NCBI RefSeq assembly: GCF_001908185.1
Contig: NZ_LGHM01000151.1
Span: 1-52,885, forward strand
Source: Bradyrhizobium sp. AS23.2
Lineage (GTDB): Bacteria > Pseudomonadota > Alphaproteobacteria > Rhizobiales > Xanthobacteraceae
Direction of reading: 5' to 3'
DNA: 52,885 bases
Below the pieces are notes generated by a model. The model was not told the origin of the DNA and did no database searches. It was given only the letters and a program-made list of their open reading frames with translations. A program made the translations under genes and the position numbers. Shown piece after piece: positions 31,104 through 39,860 of the stretch. Position 1 is the stretch's first letter. Every line of letters begins with the position of its first letter.

Positions 31104-31847
31104 TCAGGCGAAGGCGCGCGGGCGCAGTCCAGCATGAAACCAGGTGATCATGGAATAGATGTCGTAGACGGGCAGCCCGACCTCGGCCTGCAGCGCGGCC
31201 GCATAGGGCGGCATGTTGGTGCATTCGAGCACGATGGCGCCGACATCGGGATTCTTGGCGACGAGCTGCTTGCCCGCCTCGACCACGTCACGCTCGGCCT
31301 GAGCGACGTCCATGTCGTCCTTCTCGGCCTTGATTAGGACGCGGAAGAACTCCTTGCCGTTCTCGGTGCCGACCAGCGGCGTGTCCAGCGGCACGCCGGC
31401 GCCTTCGAGATGGGCCGGCGTCAAGGTCGAACCCGACACCGTGACGAGACCGACGCGCTTGCCGGGCGGCAAGGTCGCCTGCACCCACGGCACCTGCATC
31501 AGCGACGAGGTCGCGACCGGCACGCCGACGGCTGCCGCGATCTCCTTCTGGAACAGTGAGAGAAAGCCGCAATTGGTGGTAATGGCTTCGGCCCCGAGCC
31601 GCACCAGATCCTTGGCCGCATCGATGAAATCGGGCAGCAGGCCGGCCGCGCCCTTCAGCACCACCTTCTCCGGCGACGCCCCGCTCACGACGCGATAGAG
31701 CACCGGGAATGGCCAGGTCGTACCGTTACCCATGTCGCCGGGAATACGCGGAAAGCGCGCTTCCAGCATAAGGATGCCGAGCGGCGCGCCATAGATGGCC
31801 TTGCCGCCACGGGCGATGCGGGAGGACGAGTTGGCAGAATTGGTCAT
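31104..31847 (-). CDS. Aspartate/glutamate racemase family protein
   Basis: 247 aa. The two catalytic cysteines are in place: Cys93 in AITTNCGFL and Cys209 in IVLECTNMPPY. The family comprises cofactor-independent racemases for Asp, Glu and hydantoins. The N-terminus is slightly extended. It follows the D-amino acid dehydrogenase gene by 9 bp, which suggests that an L-amino acid is turned to its D form for oxidation. Substrate not decided by the sequence. Confidence 0.9.
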   Translation of the reverse strand: MTNSANSSSRIARGGKAIYGAPLGILMLEARFPRIPGDMGNGTTWPFPVLYRVVSGASPEKVVLKGAAGLLPDFIDAAKDLVRLGAEAITTNCGFLSLFQKEIAAAVGVPVATSSLMQVPWVQATLPPGKRVGLVTVSGSTLTPAHLEGAGVPLDTPLVGTENGKEFFRVLIKAEKDDMDVAQAERDVVEAGKQLVAKNPDVGAIVLECTNMPPYAAALQAEVGLPVYDIYSMITWFHAGLRPRAFA

Positions 31848-31856
31848 GGTGCGATC

Positions 31857-33122
31857 TCAGAGAAAGCGAGTGGGCGCGAACGGCGCGAGCGGAATTTCCG
31901 GCTGCTTGCCGCTCAGGAGCTGGGCGACGAGACGGCCGGTGCGGGCCGAGCCGACCAGGCCGACATGGCCGTGGCCGAAGGCATAGACGATGTCGCGCGA
32001 CGCCCGCGCATGGCCGATGCAGGGCAAGCCATCGGGCATGCTCGGCCGATGGCCGAACCAGGTCTTGATGCGCGAGGCCGGAATGTCCTTCGGCAGTTTC
32101 GGAAACATGCTGAGGAGGTTGTTGCGCAGGATCTCGGCGCGCTTCCAGTTCGGCGCAGCCTCGAGGCCGGCGATCTCGACGGTGCCGGCGGCGCGCAGGC
32201 CCTTGTCGGTCCAGTTCACCACCATCTTGGCGTCGGACGCCATCATCGAGCTGCGCGGCCCCGATTCCGGATTCTCGATCATGACGTGATAACCGCGCTC
32301 GGTCTCGAGCGGCAGCGGATCGCCGACCGATGCGGTGAGCCGTTTCGAATGCGCGCCGGCGGCGATGACTGCGGCATCGCAAGGAATCTCGCCGGTCTCC
32401 GTGAGAACGGCGACGAGCTTGTTGCCGCCAAGCTTGAGCCCGGTCGCTTTGGCGCGGACGACCTTCGCGCCGCTGGCGATCGCATGATTGGCGAGCGCCG
32501 CAACGTAAGCACCGGGATCGCGGCAGCGGCCGGCTTCCTCCACCACCACGCCAAAGGTGTAGCGCGGATGCAGGTCCGGCTCGCGCTGACGCATTTCGTC
32601 GGCGGACAGTTCCAGCCATTCGACGCCGACGCGCTTGCGCAGGCGCCAGCCGAGATCGTTGTCGAAGTTGCCGCGCGACGGGAAGACATGCATTACGCCG
32701 TTGCGCTCGACCAACTCAGGAACCCCCGCTTCTTCCGCAAGCTTCCTGTGCAGCAGCGGCGCGTCCTTTAACAGGTCGCGCAGCGCAAAGGCCGTTTTCT
32801 CGACGCGCGCCTCGGTCCAGCCCGAGAGCAGGTACTTGATCAGCCAGGGCAAGGCTTTCGGCAAATACGACCAGCGGATCGCGAGCGGCCCGAGCGGGTC
32901 CATCAGATAGCCCGGCACCTTCTTCCAGATGCCCGGCTCCGCCGGCGGGATCACCGAATGCGACGACAGCCAGCCGGCGTTGCCATAGCTCGCCGCCTGT
33001 TCGCCACCGGGCTCGCCCGCGTCGATCAGCGTGACGCGATGGCCCTCGCGCAGCGCCTCGATGGCGCTGATCACGCCGACCGCGCCGGCTCCGATGATGG
33101 CAATGTGGCGGCCTTCAGGCAT
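31857..33122 (-). CDS. FAD-dependent D-amino acid dehydrogenase (DadA-like)
   Basis: 421 aa, like E. coli DadA (432). The FAD motif IAIIGAGAVGVISAIEALRE is at residues 8-27 and GGEQAASYGNAGWLSSHSVI follows, the DadA hallmark. The C-terminal FAD segment is RDIVYAFGHGHVGLVGSART. It deaminates D-amino acids to 2-oxoacids with electrons passed to the respiratory chain. Operon neighbours (racemase, RidA, aminotransferase) fit that role. Confidence 0.93.
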   Translation of the reverse strand: MPEGRHIAIIGAGAVGVISAIEALREGHRVTLIDAGEPGGEQAASYGNAGWLSSHSVIPPAEPGIWKKVPGYLMDPLGPLAIRWSYLPKALPWLIKYLLSGWTEARVEKTAFALRDLLKDAPLLHRKLAEEAGVPELVERNGVMHVFPSRGNFDNDLGWRLRKRVGVEWLELSADEMRQREPDLHPRYTFGVVVEEAGRCRDPGAYVAALANHAIASGAKVVRAKATGLKLGGNKLVAVLTETGEIPCDAAVIAAGAHSKRLTASVGDPLPLETERGYHVMIENPESGPRSSMMASDAKMVVNWTDKGLRAAGTVEIAGLEAAPNWKRAEILRNNLLSMFPKLPKDIPASRIKTWFGHRPSMPDGLPCIGHARASRDIVYAFGHGHVGLVGSARTGRLVAQLLSGKQPEIPLAPFAPTRFL

Positions 33123-33125
33123 TGG

Positions 33126-34787
33126 CTAAGCCTTCACTTGCGGCACAAAATCCTTGCCGACCGAGATCGCGCGCGGATCGATGATGCAGTGGAGGATCGA
33201 CGGCTTGCCCGAAGCGAGCGCCCGCTCGAACGCCGGCGCGAATTCTTCGGTGCGCTCGACACGCTCGCCATGGCCGCCAAACGCTTTTGCATACATCGCG
33301 AAATCAGGGTTCTTGAGCTGGGTGCCGACGACACGGCCGGGATAATCGCGCTCCTGATGCATACGGATGGTGCCGTATTGCGAGTTGTCGACGACGATGA
33401 CGACGAGCGGCGCGTCATACTGCACGGCGGTCGCGAACTCCTGGCCGTTCATCAGGAAGCAGCCGTCACCGGCAAAGGCGACGACGACGCGATCCGGATA
33501 TTGCCGCTTGGCGAGCACGCCCGCCGGAACGCCATAGCCCATCGAGCCCGAGGTCGGCGCGAGCTGGGCCGCAAAGCTGTGGAAGCGGTGATGGCGATGA
33601 ATCCAGCCGGCATAGTTGCCGGCGCCGTTGCAGACGATCGCGTCCTTCGGCAGGCGGTCGCGCAGCCAGGTCATGACCTGGCCGTACTGGAACGCGCCCG
33701 GCAGCTCGCGCGCCTTGTCGGTCCAGGCCAGGTAATCGGCATGCGCCTTCGCGGCCTCGCCCTTCCAGGCAACCGCGCCGGCCGGCTTCAGCGTTTCGAC
33801 CGCAGCGGCGAACGCGGCGGGTGTCGCCTGGATCGCCAGCGCCGGCTGATAGACGCGGCCGAGCTCCTCGGAGCCGGGATGCACATGGATCAGCTTCTGC
33901 TGCGGGGTCGGAATGTCGAGCAGCGCATAGGACGAGGACGGCATCTCCGACATGCGGCCGCCGATCAGCAGAATGACATCGGCGCCCTCGATGCGCGCCT
34001 TCAGGCCCGGGCTCGGCCCGATGCCGAGATCGCCGGCATAGTGCGAATGATCGGCGTCGATCAGCGATGCGCGGCGAAACGAGGTCGCAACCGGCACGTC
34101 GAACCGTTCGGCGAAGCGCGCGATGCTCTTGGTCGCCTCATCGGTCCAGCGCGAGCCACCGAGAATGACGAGCGGCGCCTTGGCGCTTGCGAGCATGGCG
34201 CCAACGCGCTCGATGTCAGCAGGCGCGGGCCAGCTCGCCGCCGGCTCGATGCGCATCGCATCGGCCACCGCCGCGGTCTCGGTCAGCATGTTCTCCGGCA
34301 GCGCGATCACCACGGGACCCGGACGGCCCTGCATCGCGACGCGGAAGGCGCGCGCGACCAGCTCCGGAATGCGATCGGGGCGATCGATCTCGACCGCCCA
34401 TTTCGCCATGGTGCCGAACACCGCCTTGTAGTCGAGCTCCTGGAACGCCTCGCGCTCGCGCATGCCGGTGTCGACCTGGCCGACGAACAGGATCATCGGG
34501 GTCGAATCCTGCATCGCGATGTGGACGCCGTGGCTGGCATTGGTTGCGCCGGGGCCGCGGGTGACGAAGCAGATGCCGGGCCGGCCCGTGAGCTTGCCAT
34601 AGGCTTCCGCCATCATCGCCGCGCCGCCTTCGGCGCGGCAGATCACGACGTCGATCGGACTGTCATGCAACGCATCGAGGGCTGCCAGATAGCTCTCGCC
34701 TGGCACGCAGGTGACGCGCTCGACGCCTTGTGCGACGAGCTGATCGATCAGGATCTGGCCCCCGGTGCGGGTGTTGCGAATGGTCAT
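33126..34787 (-). CDS. Acetolactate synthase-like TPP-dependent enzyme
   Basis: 553 aa with all three domains of the pyruvate oxidase/acetolactate synthase family. The N-terminal PYR domain has CRAEGGAAMMAEAYGKLTGR with the TPP-activating Glu (about residue 52). The C-terminal PP domain has VVVAFAGDGCFLMNGQEF (about 435-452) and VVDNSQYGT. It is not beside an IlvN regulatory subunit, so it is probably catabolic: a 2-oxoacid decarboxylase or carboligase acting on the product of DadA or the aminotransferase. Its start overlaps the aminotransferase stop by 4 bp (ATGA). Confidence 0.9.
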   Translation of the reverse strand: MTIRNTRTGGQILIDQLVAQGVERVTCVPGESYLAALDALHDSPIDVVICRAEGGAAMMAEAYGKLTGRPGICFVTRGPGATNASHGVHIAMQDSTPMILFVGQVDTGMREREAFQELDYKAVFGTMAKWAVEIDRPDRIPELVARAFRVAMQGRPGPVVIALPENMLTETAAVADAMRIEPAASWPAPADIERVGAMLASAKAPLVILGGSRWTDEATKSIARFAERFDVPVATSFRRASLIDADHSHYAGDLGIGPSPGLKARIEGADVILLIGGRMSEMPSSSYALLDIPTPQQKLIHVHPGSEELGRVYQPALAIQATPAAFAAAVETLKPAGAVAWKGEAAKAHADYLAWTDKARELPGAFQYGQVMTWLRDRLPKDAIVCNGAGNYAGWIHRHHRFHSFAAQLAPTSGSMGYGVPAGVLAKRQYPDRVVVAFAGDGCFLMNGQEFATAVQYDAPLVVIVVDNSQYGTIRMHQERDYPGRVVGTQLKNPDFAMYAKAFGGHGERVERTEEFAPAFERALASGKPSILHCIIDPRAISVGKDFVPQVKA

Positions 34788-36010
34788 GACAGCTCCCTAC
34801 AGGCTTTGGCGATGCGCTTTAAGGCTTCGCGCAAGTTTTGTTCCGAGGTGGCGTAGGACAGGCGGAAATAAGGTGCAAGGCCGAAACAGCTGCCCGGCAC
34901 CACGGCCACGTCATGCCTCTCCAGCAGGTAGCGGCAGAACGCGGCATCGCTGTCAATGCTGGTACCATCAGGCGTGCGGCGTCCGATCAGGCCGGCGCAG
35001 CTCGCATAGGTATAGAACGCGCCTTCCGGCCGACGGCACGTGACGCCGTCGATGGTGTTGAGCGCATCGACCACGATATCCCGGCGGCGCTGGAACGCGG
35101 CGCGCCGCTCGATCAAGATATCCTGCGGTCCGGTCAGCGCTGCGATCGCGGCGGCCTGGCTCACCGAGGACGGATTCGTGGTACTCTGGCTCTGCACCAC
35201 CGCCATAGCCGCGATCAATTCGCGCGGACCGCCGCCATAGCCGACGCGCCAGCCCGTCATGGCATAGGCCTTGGAGACGCCGTTGACGGTGAGCGTGCGT
35301 GATTTCAGGCTCTGCTCGAGCGCCGCGGCGGTCACGAACGGCATGGCGTCATAGATGAGGTGCTCGTAGATGTCGTCGGCCATCAGCCAGACATGCGGAT
35401 GGCGCTTGAGCACATCCAGGATCGGGCGAAGCTGCGCCGCCGAATAGGCCGCGCCGGTCGGATTGGACGGCGAGTTCAGCAGCAGCCAGCGCGTCTTTGG
35501 CGTGATCGCGCGTTCGAGGTCGGCGGCATCGAGGCGGAAGCCGTTCTCCTCGCGGCAGAGCACATCGACCGGCGTGCCGTCGGCGATGCGCACCATGTCG
35601 GCGTAGCTGGTCCAGTAGGGCGCGGCGAGGATGACCTCGTCGCCGGGACTTAAGCTCGCCATGAAGGCGTTGTGGATCACCTGCTTCGCGCCGGCGCCGG
35701 CAGTGATCTCGTCCGCGGCATAGACGAGGTCGTTCTCGCGGCGGAATTTCTCTGATATCGCCGCCTTCAGTTCCGGCGTGCCGTCGAGGATGGTGTATTT
35801 GGTCTGGCCGGCGCGAATGGCGCGCTCGGCCGCCTCTTTGGCATGATCGGGCGTATCGAAATCAGGCTCGCCGGCGCCCAGCACGATCACCGGCCGCCCC
35901 TCGCGCTTCAGCCGCTGCGCGACCGCGCCGATCTTGAGGATCTCGGAGACGCCGATCGCGCTGATGCGCTGTGCCGGACGGAAGCCTGATGCGGGAGCCT
36001 GGACAGTCAT
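34784..36010 (-). CDS. PLP-dependent class I aminotransferase (aspartate aminotransferase-like)
   Basis: 408 aa. The PLP lysine is Lys247 in TVNGVSKAYAMTGWRVGYGG; NSPSNPTGA (about 179-187) and the ADDIYEHLIYD segment (about 211-221) also contact PLP. The C-terminal Arg in FRLSYATSEQNL would bind the substrate carboxylate. It moves an amino group between an amino acid and a 2-oxoacid. It lies in the middle of the minus-strand operon, 10 bp after RidA. Confidence 0.94.
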   Translation of the reverse strand: MTVQAPASGFRPAQRISAIGVSEILKIGAVAQRLKREGRPVIVLGAGEPDFDTPDHAKEAAERAIRAGQTKYTILDGTPELKAAISEKFRRENDLVYAADEITAGAGAKQVIHNAFMASLSPGDEVILAAPYWTSYADMVRIADGTPVDVLCREENGFRLDAADLERAITPKTRWLLLNSPSNPTGAAYSAAQLRPILDVLKRHPHVWLMADDIYEHLIYDAMPFVTAAALEQSLKSRTLTVNGVSKAYAMTGWRVGYGGGPRELIAAMAVVQSQSTTNPSSVSQAAAIAALTGPQDILIERRAAFQRRRDIVVDALNTIDGVTCRRPEGAFYTYASCAGLIGRRTPDGTSIDSDAAFCRYLLERHDVAVVPGSCFGLAPYFRLSYATSEQNLREALKRIAKACRELS

Positions 36011-36020
36011 GGACCAGCCT

Positions 36021-36374
36021 CTAGCTGCGCGCGGCGATCGCGATCACTTCGATGCGATAGGCGGGGTCGGCGAGCTCGACCTTGCCGCAGGCGCGCGTCG
36101 GCGCGTTGCCCGGAACGACCCAGGCATCATAGACCGCGTTCATGGCGTCGAAATCGTCCATGGTCTTGAGCCAGACCTGCACGCTGAGCAGGCGCGACTT
36201 GTCAGTGCCGGCGCGCGCCAGCATGTCGTCGACCTTCGCCAGCGCCTCGCGGGTCTGCTGGGTGATGTCGGCGGTCTTGGTATCCGCCACTTGTCCTGCG
36301 AGGAAAACGAGATCGCCGAACACGGAGGCGCGGCTGCGGCGGGCGTTCTGGTCGATGCGGGTGATGTCCGACAT
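36021..36374 (-). CDS. RidA (YjgF/YER057c/UK114) family enamine/imine deaminase
   Basis: 117 aa. VFGDLVFLAGQVAD (about 18-31) and NAPTRACGKVELADPAYRIEV (about 89-109) match the family; the substrate-binding Arg of RidA is expected in the latter stretch. RidA hydrolyses reactive enamines and imines made by PLP enzymes and amino acid oxidases, so its place next to the aminotransferase and DadA makes sense. Confidence 0.9.
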   Translation of the reverse strand: MSDITRIDQNARRSRASVFGDLVFLAGQVADTKTADITQQTREALAKVDDMLARAGTDKSRLLSVQVWLKTMDDFDAMNAVYDAWVVPGNAPTRACGKVELADPAYRIEVIAIAARS

Positions 36375-36390
36375 GGGATGTCCTTAACTT

Positions 36391-37308
36391 TTACTTGCCG
36401 GCGGCGATGATGCGACGGCAGTGGTCGAGCGCAGCACCGATGAGGTTGTCGCTCGCCTCCGGCGTGCGGAACGCCGAATGCGCCGACAGCGTCACGTTCG
36501 GCAGCTTGGTCAGAGCATGGCCTGCGGGCAGCGGCTCGACGGTGAAGACGTCGAGGCCGGCATGGGCGATATGGCCGGAGCGGAGCGCATCCAGCATCGC
36601 GTCCTCGTCGACGACGGCGCCGCGCGCGGTGTTGATGAGAATGCTGCCGGGCCGCATCTGCGCGATGCGCTCACGCGACAGGAAGCCCTTGGTCTCGTCA
36701 TTGAGCAACAGATGCAGCGAGACGACGTGACTGTCGGCGAGCAGCTTCTCCAGCGAAACGAACTCGACGCCGGGATGCGTCTTCGGCGTCCTGTTCCAGG
36801 CGATCACCTTCATGCCACAGCCCGCCGCCATGCGCGCGGCTTCAGCGGCAATGCCACCGAAGCCGATCAGGCCGAGCGTCTTGCCAGTGAGCTGAACCGC
36901 GTCGCGGCGCAGCCAGTTGCCCTCGCGCATGCCGCGGTCCATCTCACCGAAGCTTTTGGCAGATGCCCACATCAGGGCGATCGCGCATTCGGCGACCGCC
37001 GTGTCGCCATAGCCCTTGATGGTGTGGACGGAGATGCCGCGCTGGCTAAGTTCTTCCGGATTCATGTAGCTGCGCGCGCCGGTGCCGAGGAAGACGACAT
37101 GCTTCAGCTTCGCGCATTTCTCGGCGATCGCGGTCGGCACCGCCGTGTGATCGACGATCATGATCTCGGCGTCACCGAGCAGGCCGGGCAGCTCGTCGGG
37201 CTTGATCGAGGGGTTGGGGTTGACGCTGACCGGCAGGTCCTGGGAGCGCAGCAGCTTGTCGGTCACCGCTGCCAGGGTGTCGTTCGCATCGACGAATAGA
37301 GCGTGCAC
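36391..37308 (-). CDS. D-isomer-specific 2-hydroxyacid dehydrogenase family protein
   Basis: 305 aa, GTG start behind AAGGAGA. The NAD-binding domain has TLGLIGFGGIAAEAARMAAG (about residues 149-168). Catalytic residues are in LINTARGAVVDEDAMLDAL (Arg), VFTVEPLP (Glu) and VTLSAHSAFRTPEAS (His). It interconverts a 2-hydroxyacid and a 2-oxoacid. First gene of the operon, divergent from the amino-acid ABC importer, so it would process the 2-oxoacid derived from the imported compound. Confidence 0.92.
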   Translation of the reverse strand: MHALFVDANDTLAAVTDKLLRSQDLPVSVNPNPSIKPDELPGLLGDAEIMIVDHTAVPTAIAEKCAKLKHVVFLGTGARSYMNPEELSQRGISVHTIKGYGDTAVAECAIALMWASAKSFGEMDRGMREGNWLRRDAVQLTGKTLGLIGFGGIAAEAARMAAGCGMKVIAWNRTPKTHPGVEFVSLEKLLADSHVVSLHLLLNDETKGFLSRERIAQMRPGSILINTARGAVVDEDAMLDALRSGHIAHAGLDVFTVEPLPAGHALTKLPNVTLSAHSAFRTPEASDNLIGAALDHCRRIIAAGK

Positions 37309-37347
37309 AGGCTCTCCTTCAGGTCACGAGATAATTGCGTTCAGATT

Positions 37348-37489
37348 TGTATTCAGACTTGAATGCGATTTGCAATCCCTGCCCGCGAGGAATTTTGCGC
37401 AATCCTGCCAAGATATTGGGCTCATCTCTGCCTTGCCGCACAAATGGTCAGCAATCTGAAATACCGTATTGCATTTTATCCTGAATACA
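37348..37489. promoter_or_regulatory. Divergent promoter region with inverted-repeat operators
   Basis: ATTCA-GACT-TGAAT (37351-37364) is a perfect inverted repeat and its left end is part of TGTATTCAG (37348-37356). The inverse CTGAATACA lies at 37481-37489. AATAC-C-GTATT (37460-37470) is a third palindrome. The region is A+T-rich and separates the catabolic operon from the ABC importer. The GntR protein at 30234 is the likely binder (inference). Confidence 0.5.
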
Positions 37490-37544
37490 GAAATAGTCCA
37501 GCGGCCGGAGACAATCCGACCCAAATTCCAGGGAGACAGAAACG

Positions 37545-38384
37545 ATGAATCGCAGGGACGCTCTCACCACCGTGGCGCTGGCAGGCGCAGCGATTGCTGC
37601 CGCAGGCGGCTCGGCCAAGGCTGACACCGCACCGACCTCCACGCTCGACCGCATCAAGAAGAATGGCGTGCTTCGGGTCGCCGTCATCGTCGGCCAAGAG
37701 CCCTACTTCCATAAGGATCTCGCGACCGGTCAGTGGTCGGGTGCCTGCATCGAGATGGCCAAGGACATCGCCAGCAAGCTCGGCGCCAAGCTCGAGACGC
37801 TGGAATCGACCTGGGGCAACCAGATCCTCGACCTGCAGGCCGACAAGGTCGACCTCGCCTTCGCCGTGAACCCGACGCCGGAGCGCGCGCTGGTGATCGA
37901 CTTCTCGACGCCGATCCTGGTGCACTCCTTCACCGTCATCACCAAGAAGGGTTTTGCCAAGCCGCAGACCTGGGCCGACCTCAACAAGCCCGAGGTCAAG
38001 ATCGCCGTCGATATCGGCTCGACCCACGAGACGATCGCGCGCCGCTACTGCCCGAAGGCGAACATCCTTGGCTTCAAGAACCGCGACGAGGCGATCCTCG
38101 CCGTTGCAACCGGCCGCGCCGACTGCAACGTGTCGCTGGCAGTGCTTTCGGTGTCGACCCTGAAGAAGAATCCGAACCTCGGCGATCTCGCGATCCCGCG
38201 GCCGCTGCTCACGCTACCGACCAACATGGGCATCCGCGCCGAGAGCGATCGCCGCTACAAGGATTTCCTCAGCGCCTGGGCCGACTACAACCGCTCGATG
38301 GGCCAGACCCGCGAATGGATGCTGAAGGGCTTTGAGGCCGTCGGACTCACCGCCGACGATCTCCCCAGCGAAGTGCAGTTCTGA
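37545..38384 (+). CDS. Amino-acid ABC transporter substrate-binding protein
   Basis: 279 aa. The N-terminus MNRRDALTTVALAGAAIAAA is a signal peptide, possibly Tat type (N-R-R-D-A). The SBP family 3 fold follows: RIKKNGVLRVAVIVGQEPYF, GACIEMAKDIASKLGAKLE and NPTPERALVIDFSTPI, which carries the Arg that holds the ligand carboxylate. Periplasmic, binding a polar amino acid or analogue. It begins a three-gene transporter operon opposite the catabolic operon. Confidence 0.94.
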   Translation: MNRRDALTTVALAGAAIAAAGGSAKADTAPTSTLDRIKKNGVLRVAVIVGQEPYFHKDLATGQWSGACIEMAKDIASKLGAKLETLESTWGNQILDLQADKVDLAFAVNPTPERALVIDFSTPILVHSFTVITKKGFAKPQTWADLNKPEVKIAVDIGSTHETIARRYCPKANILGFKNRDEAILAVATGRADCNVSLAVLSVSTLKKNPNLGDLAIPRPLLTLPTNMGIRAESDRRYKDFLSAWADYNRSMGQTREWMLKGFEAVGLTADDLPSEVQF

Positions 38385-38390
38385 TCGGCC

Positions 38391-39053
38391 ATGTATGTCT
38401 GGGACTTCGCGGCGCTCAAGCCGTATTGGGGCCTGATCTGGCAAGGGCTCCTGGTCACCGTGTTCTACACGGTGACCACGGTGGTCGCGGGTCTCGTGAT
38501 CGGACTGTTCGTCGGCATTTTGCGCACGACGGCGCCGCGCTGGGTCACGGTGCCGCTGCGTCTCTATATCGAGGTGTTCCGCTGCACGCCGCTGCTGGTG
38601 CAGCTGATCTGGGTCTACTACGCCCTGCCCGTCCTGATCGGCGTCGACATGACGCCGGCGATGGCCTGCTTCATCGCGCTGTCGCTCTATGCCGGCTCGT
38701 TCTATGCCGAGATATTCCGCGGCGGCATCGAGGCCGTCGACACCGGCCAATGGGAAGCCGGCCGCGCCATCGGCATGCGGCGCGGCAAGATCTTTCGCCG
38801 CATCGTGCTGCCGCAGGCCACGCAAGTGATGATCCCCTCCTTCATCAACCAGACCATCATGCAGCTGAAGAACACCTCGCTGGTGTCGGTGGTCGCGGTC
38901 GGCGATCTCCTCTACCAGGGCACGGTGATCACCGCGTCGAGCTACAAGCCGCTCGAGGTCTATACCACGATTGCCGTGCTCTATTTCGTCGTGCTGTTCC
39001 CGCTGACGCTGGTCGCGGACCGGGTCGAGCTGAAGATGGGGGCGCATCGATGA
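38391..39053 (+). CDS. Amino-acid ABC transporter permease (HisM/GlnP family)
   Basis: 220 aa with about five membrane helices. The EAA loop that docks on the ATPase is EAGRAIGMRRGKIFRRIVLP (about residues 121-140). GLLVTVFYTVTTVV at the start is typical of the polar amino-acid group. Only one permease gene is present, so it probably works as a homodimer. Its stop overlaps the ATPase start by 4 bp. Confidence 0.94.
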   Translation: MYVWDFAALKPYWGLIWQGLLVTVFYTVTTVVAGLVIGLFVGILRTTAPRWVTVPLRLYIEVFRCTPLLVQLIWVYYALPVLIGVDMTPAMACFIALSLYAGSFYAEIFRGGIEAVDTGQWEAGRAIGMRRGKIFRRIVLPQATQVMIPSFINQTIMQLKNTSLVSVVAVGDLLYQGTVITASSYKPLEVYTTIAVLYFVVLFPLTLVADRVELKMGAHR

Positions 39054-39820
39054 GTGCGAACGGCGCGACGCTGGTCGCGAACAACATCCACAAGGCATTC
39101 GGCGACCATGAGGTGCTCAAGGGCGTTTCGCTCTCGGTCGCACGCGGCGAGGTCGTCACTTTGATCGGCGCTTCCGGCTCCGGCAAGTCGACCTTCCTGC
39201 GCTGCCTGAACCTGCTCGAAATGCCGCAGCAGGGCGAGCTTGCGGTCGGCATGCACAAATTCGCCTTCGGCAAGGGCGTGCGCGCCGCGGGCGACGCGCA
39301 GCTCGCGCTGCTCCGGCGTAGCGTCGGCATGGTGTTCCAACACTTCAATCTGTTTCCGCACATGTCGGTGCTCGGCAACGTCACCGAGGGCCCGGTGCAG
39401 GTGAAGGGCATGGCGCAGACCGAAGCCGACGCGCTCGGCCGCGATCTCCTCGCCAAGGTCGGCCTCGCCGACAAGGCCGATGCCTTTCCGAGCCGCCTGT
39501 CCGGCGGCCAGAAGCAGCGGGTCGCGATCGCCCGCGCGCTCGCGATGAAGCCCGACGTCATGCTGTTCGACGAGCCGACCTCGGCGCTCGATCCTGAGCT
39601 CGTCGGTGAAGTGCTCTCCGTCATCCGCAGCCTTGCCGCCGAAGGCATGACCATGGTGCTGGTCACGCATGAAATGGCCTTCGCCGCCGACGTCTCCACC
39701 CGCGTCGGCTTCATGAACGACGGCGTCATGGCCGAGATCGGCACGCCTGAAGAGACCATCCGCCAGCCGCGCAGCGAACGGCTGAAGGCGTTTTTGAGCC
39801 GGTTTCACGAGACGCATTAG
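39050..39820 (+). CDS. Amino-acid ABC transporter ATP-binding protein (GlnQ-like)
   Basis: 256 aa from the ATG at 39050 (ATGA overlap). All ATPase motifs are present: Walker A GASGSGKST (40-48), Q-loop VFQHFNLFPHMSV, signature LSGGQKQRVAIARAL, Walker B VMLFDEPTSALD and the switch His in LVTHEMAF. It powers the importer encoded by the two genes before it. Confidence 0.97.
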   Translation: MSANGATLVANNIHKAFGDHEVLKGVSLSVARGEVVTLIGASGSGKSTFLRCLNLLEMPQQGELAVGMHKFAFGKGVRAAGDAQLALLRRSVGMVFQHFNLFPHMSVLGNVTEGPVQVKGMAQTEADALGRDLLAKVGLADKADAFPSRLSGGQKQRVAIARALAMKPDVMLFDEPTSALDPELVGEVLSVIRSLAAEGMTMVLVTHEMAFAADVSTRVGFMNDGVMAEIGTPEETIRQPRSERLKAFLSRFHETH

Positions 39821-39860
39821 AGCGCGCTTTCATCGGCCGCCCTGCTCCACGGACGTCCGG

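Noticed and set aside
32958..34856. Plus-strand frame of 632 codons
   Set aside because: Antisense to DadA and the TPP enzyme, both of which have full motif sets.
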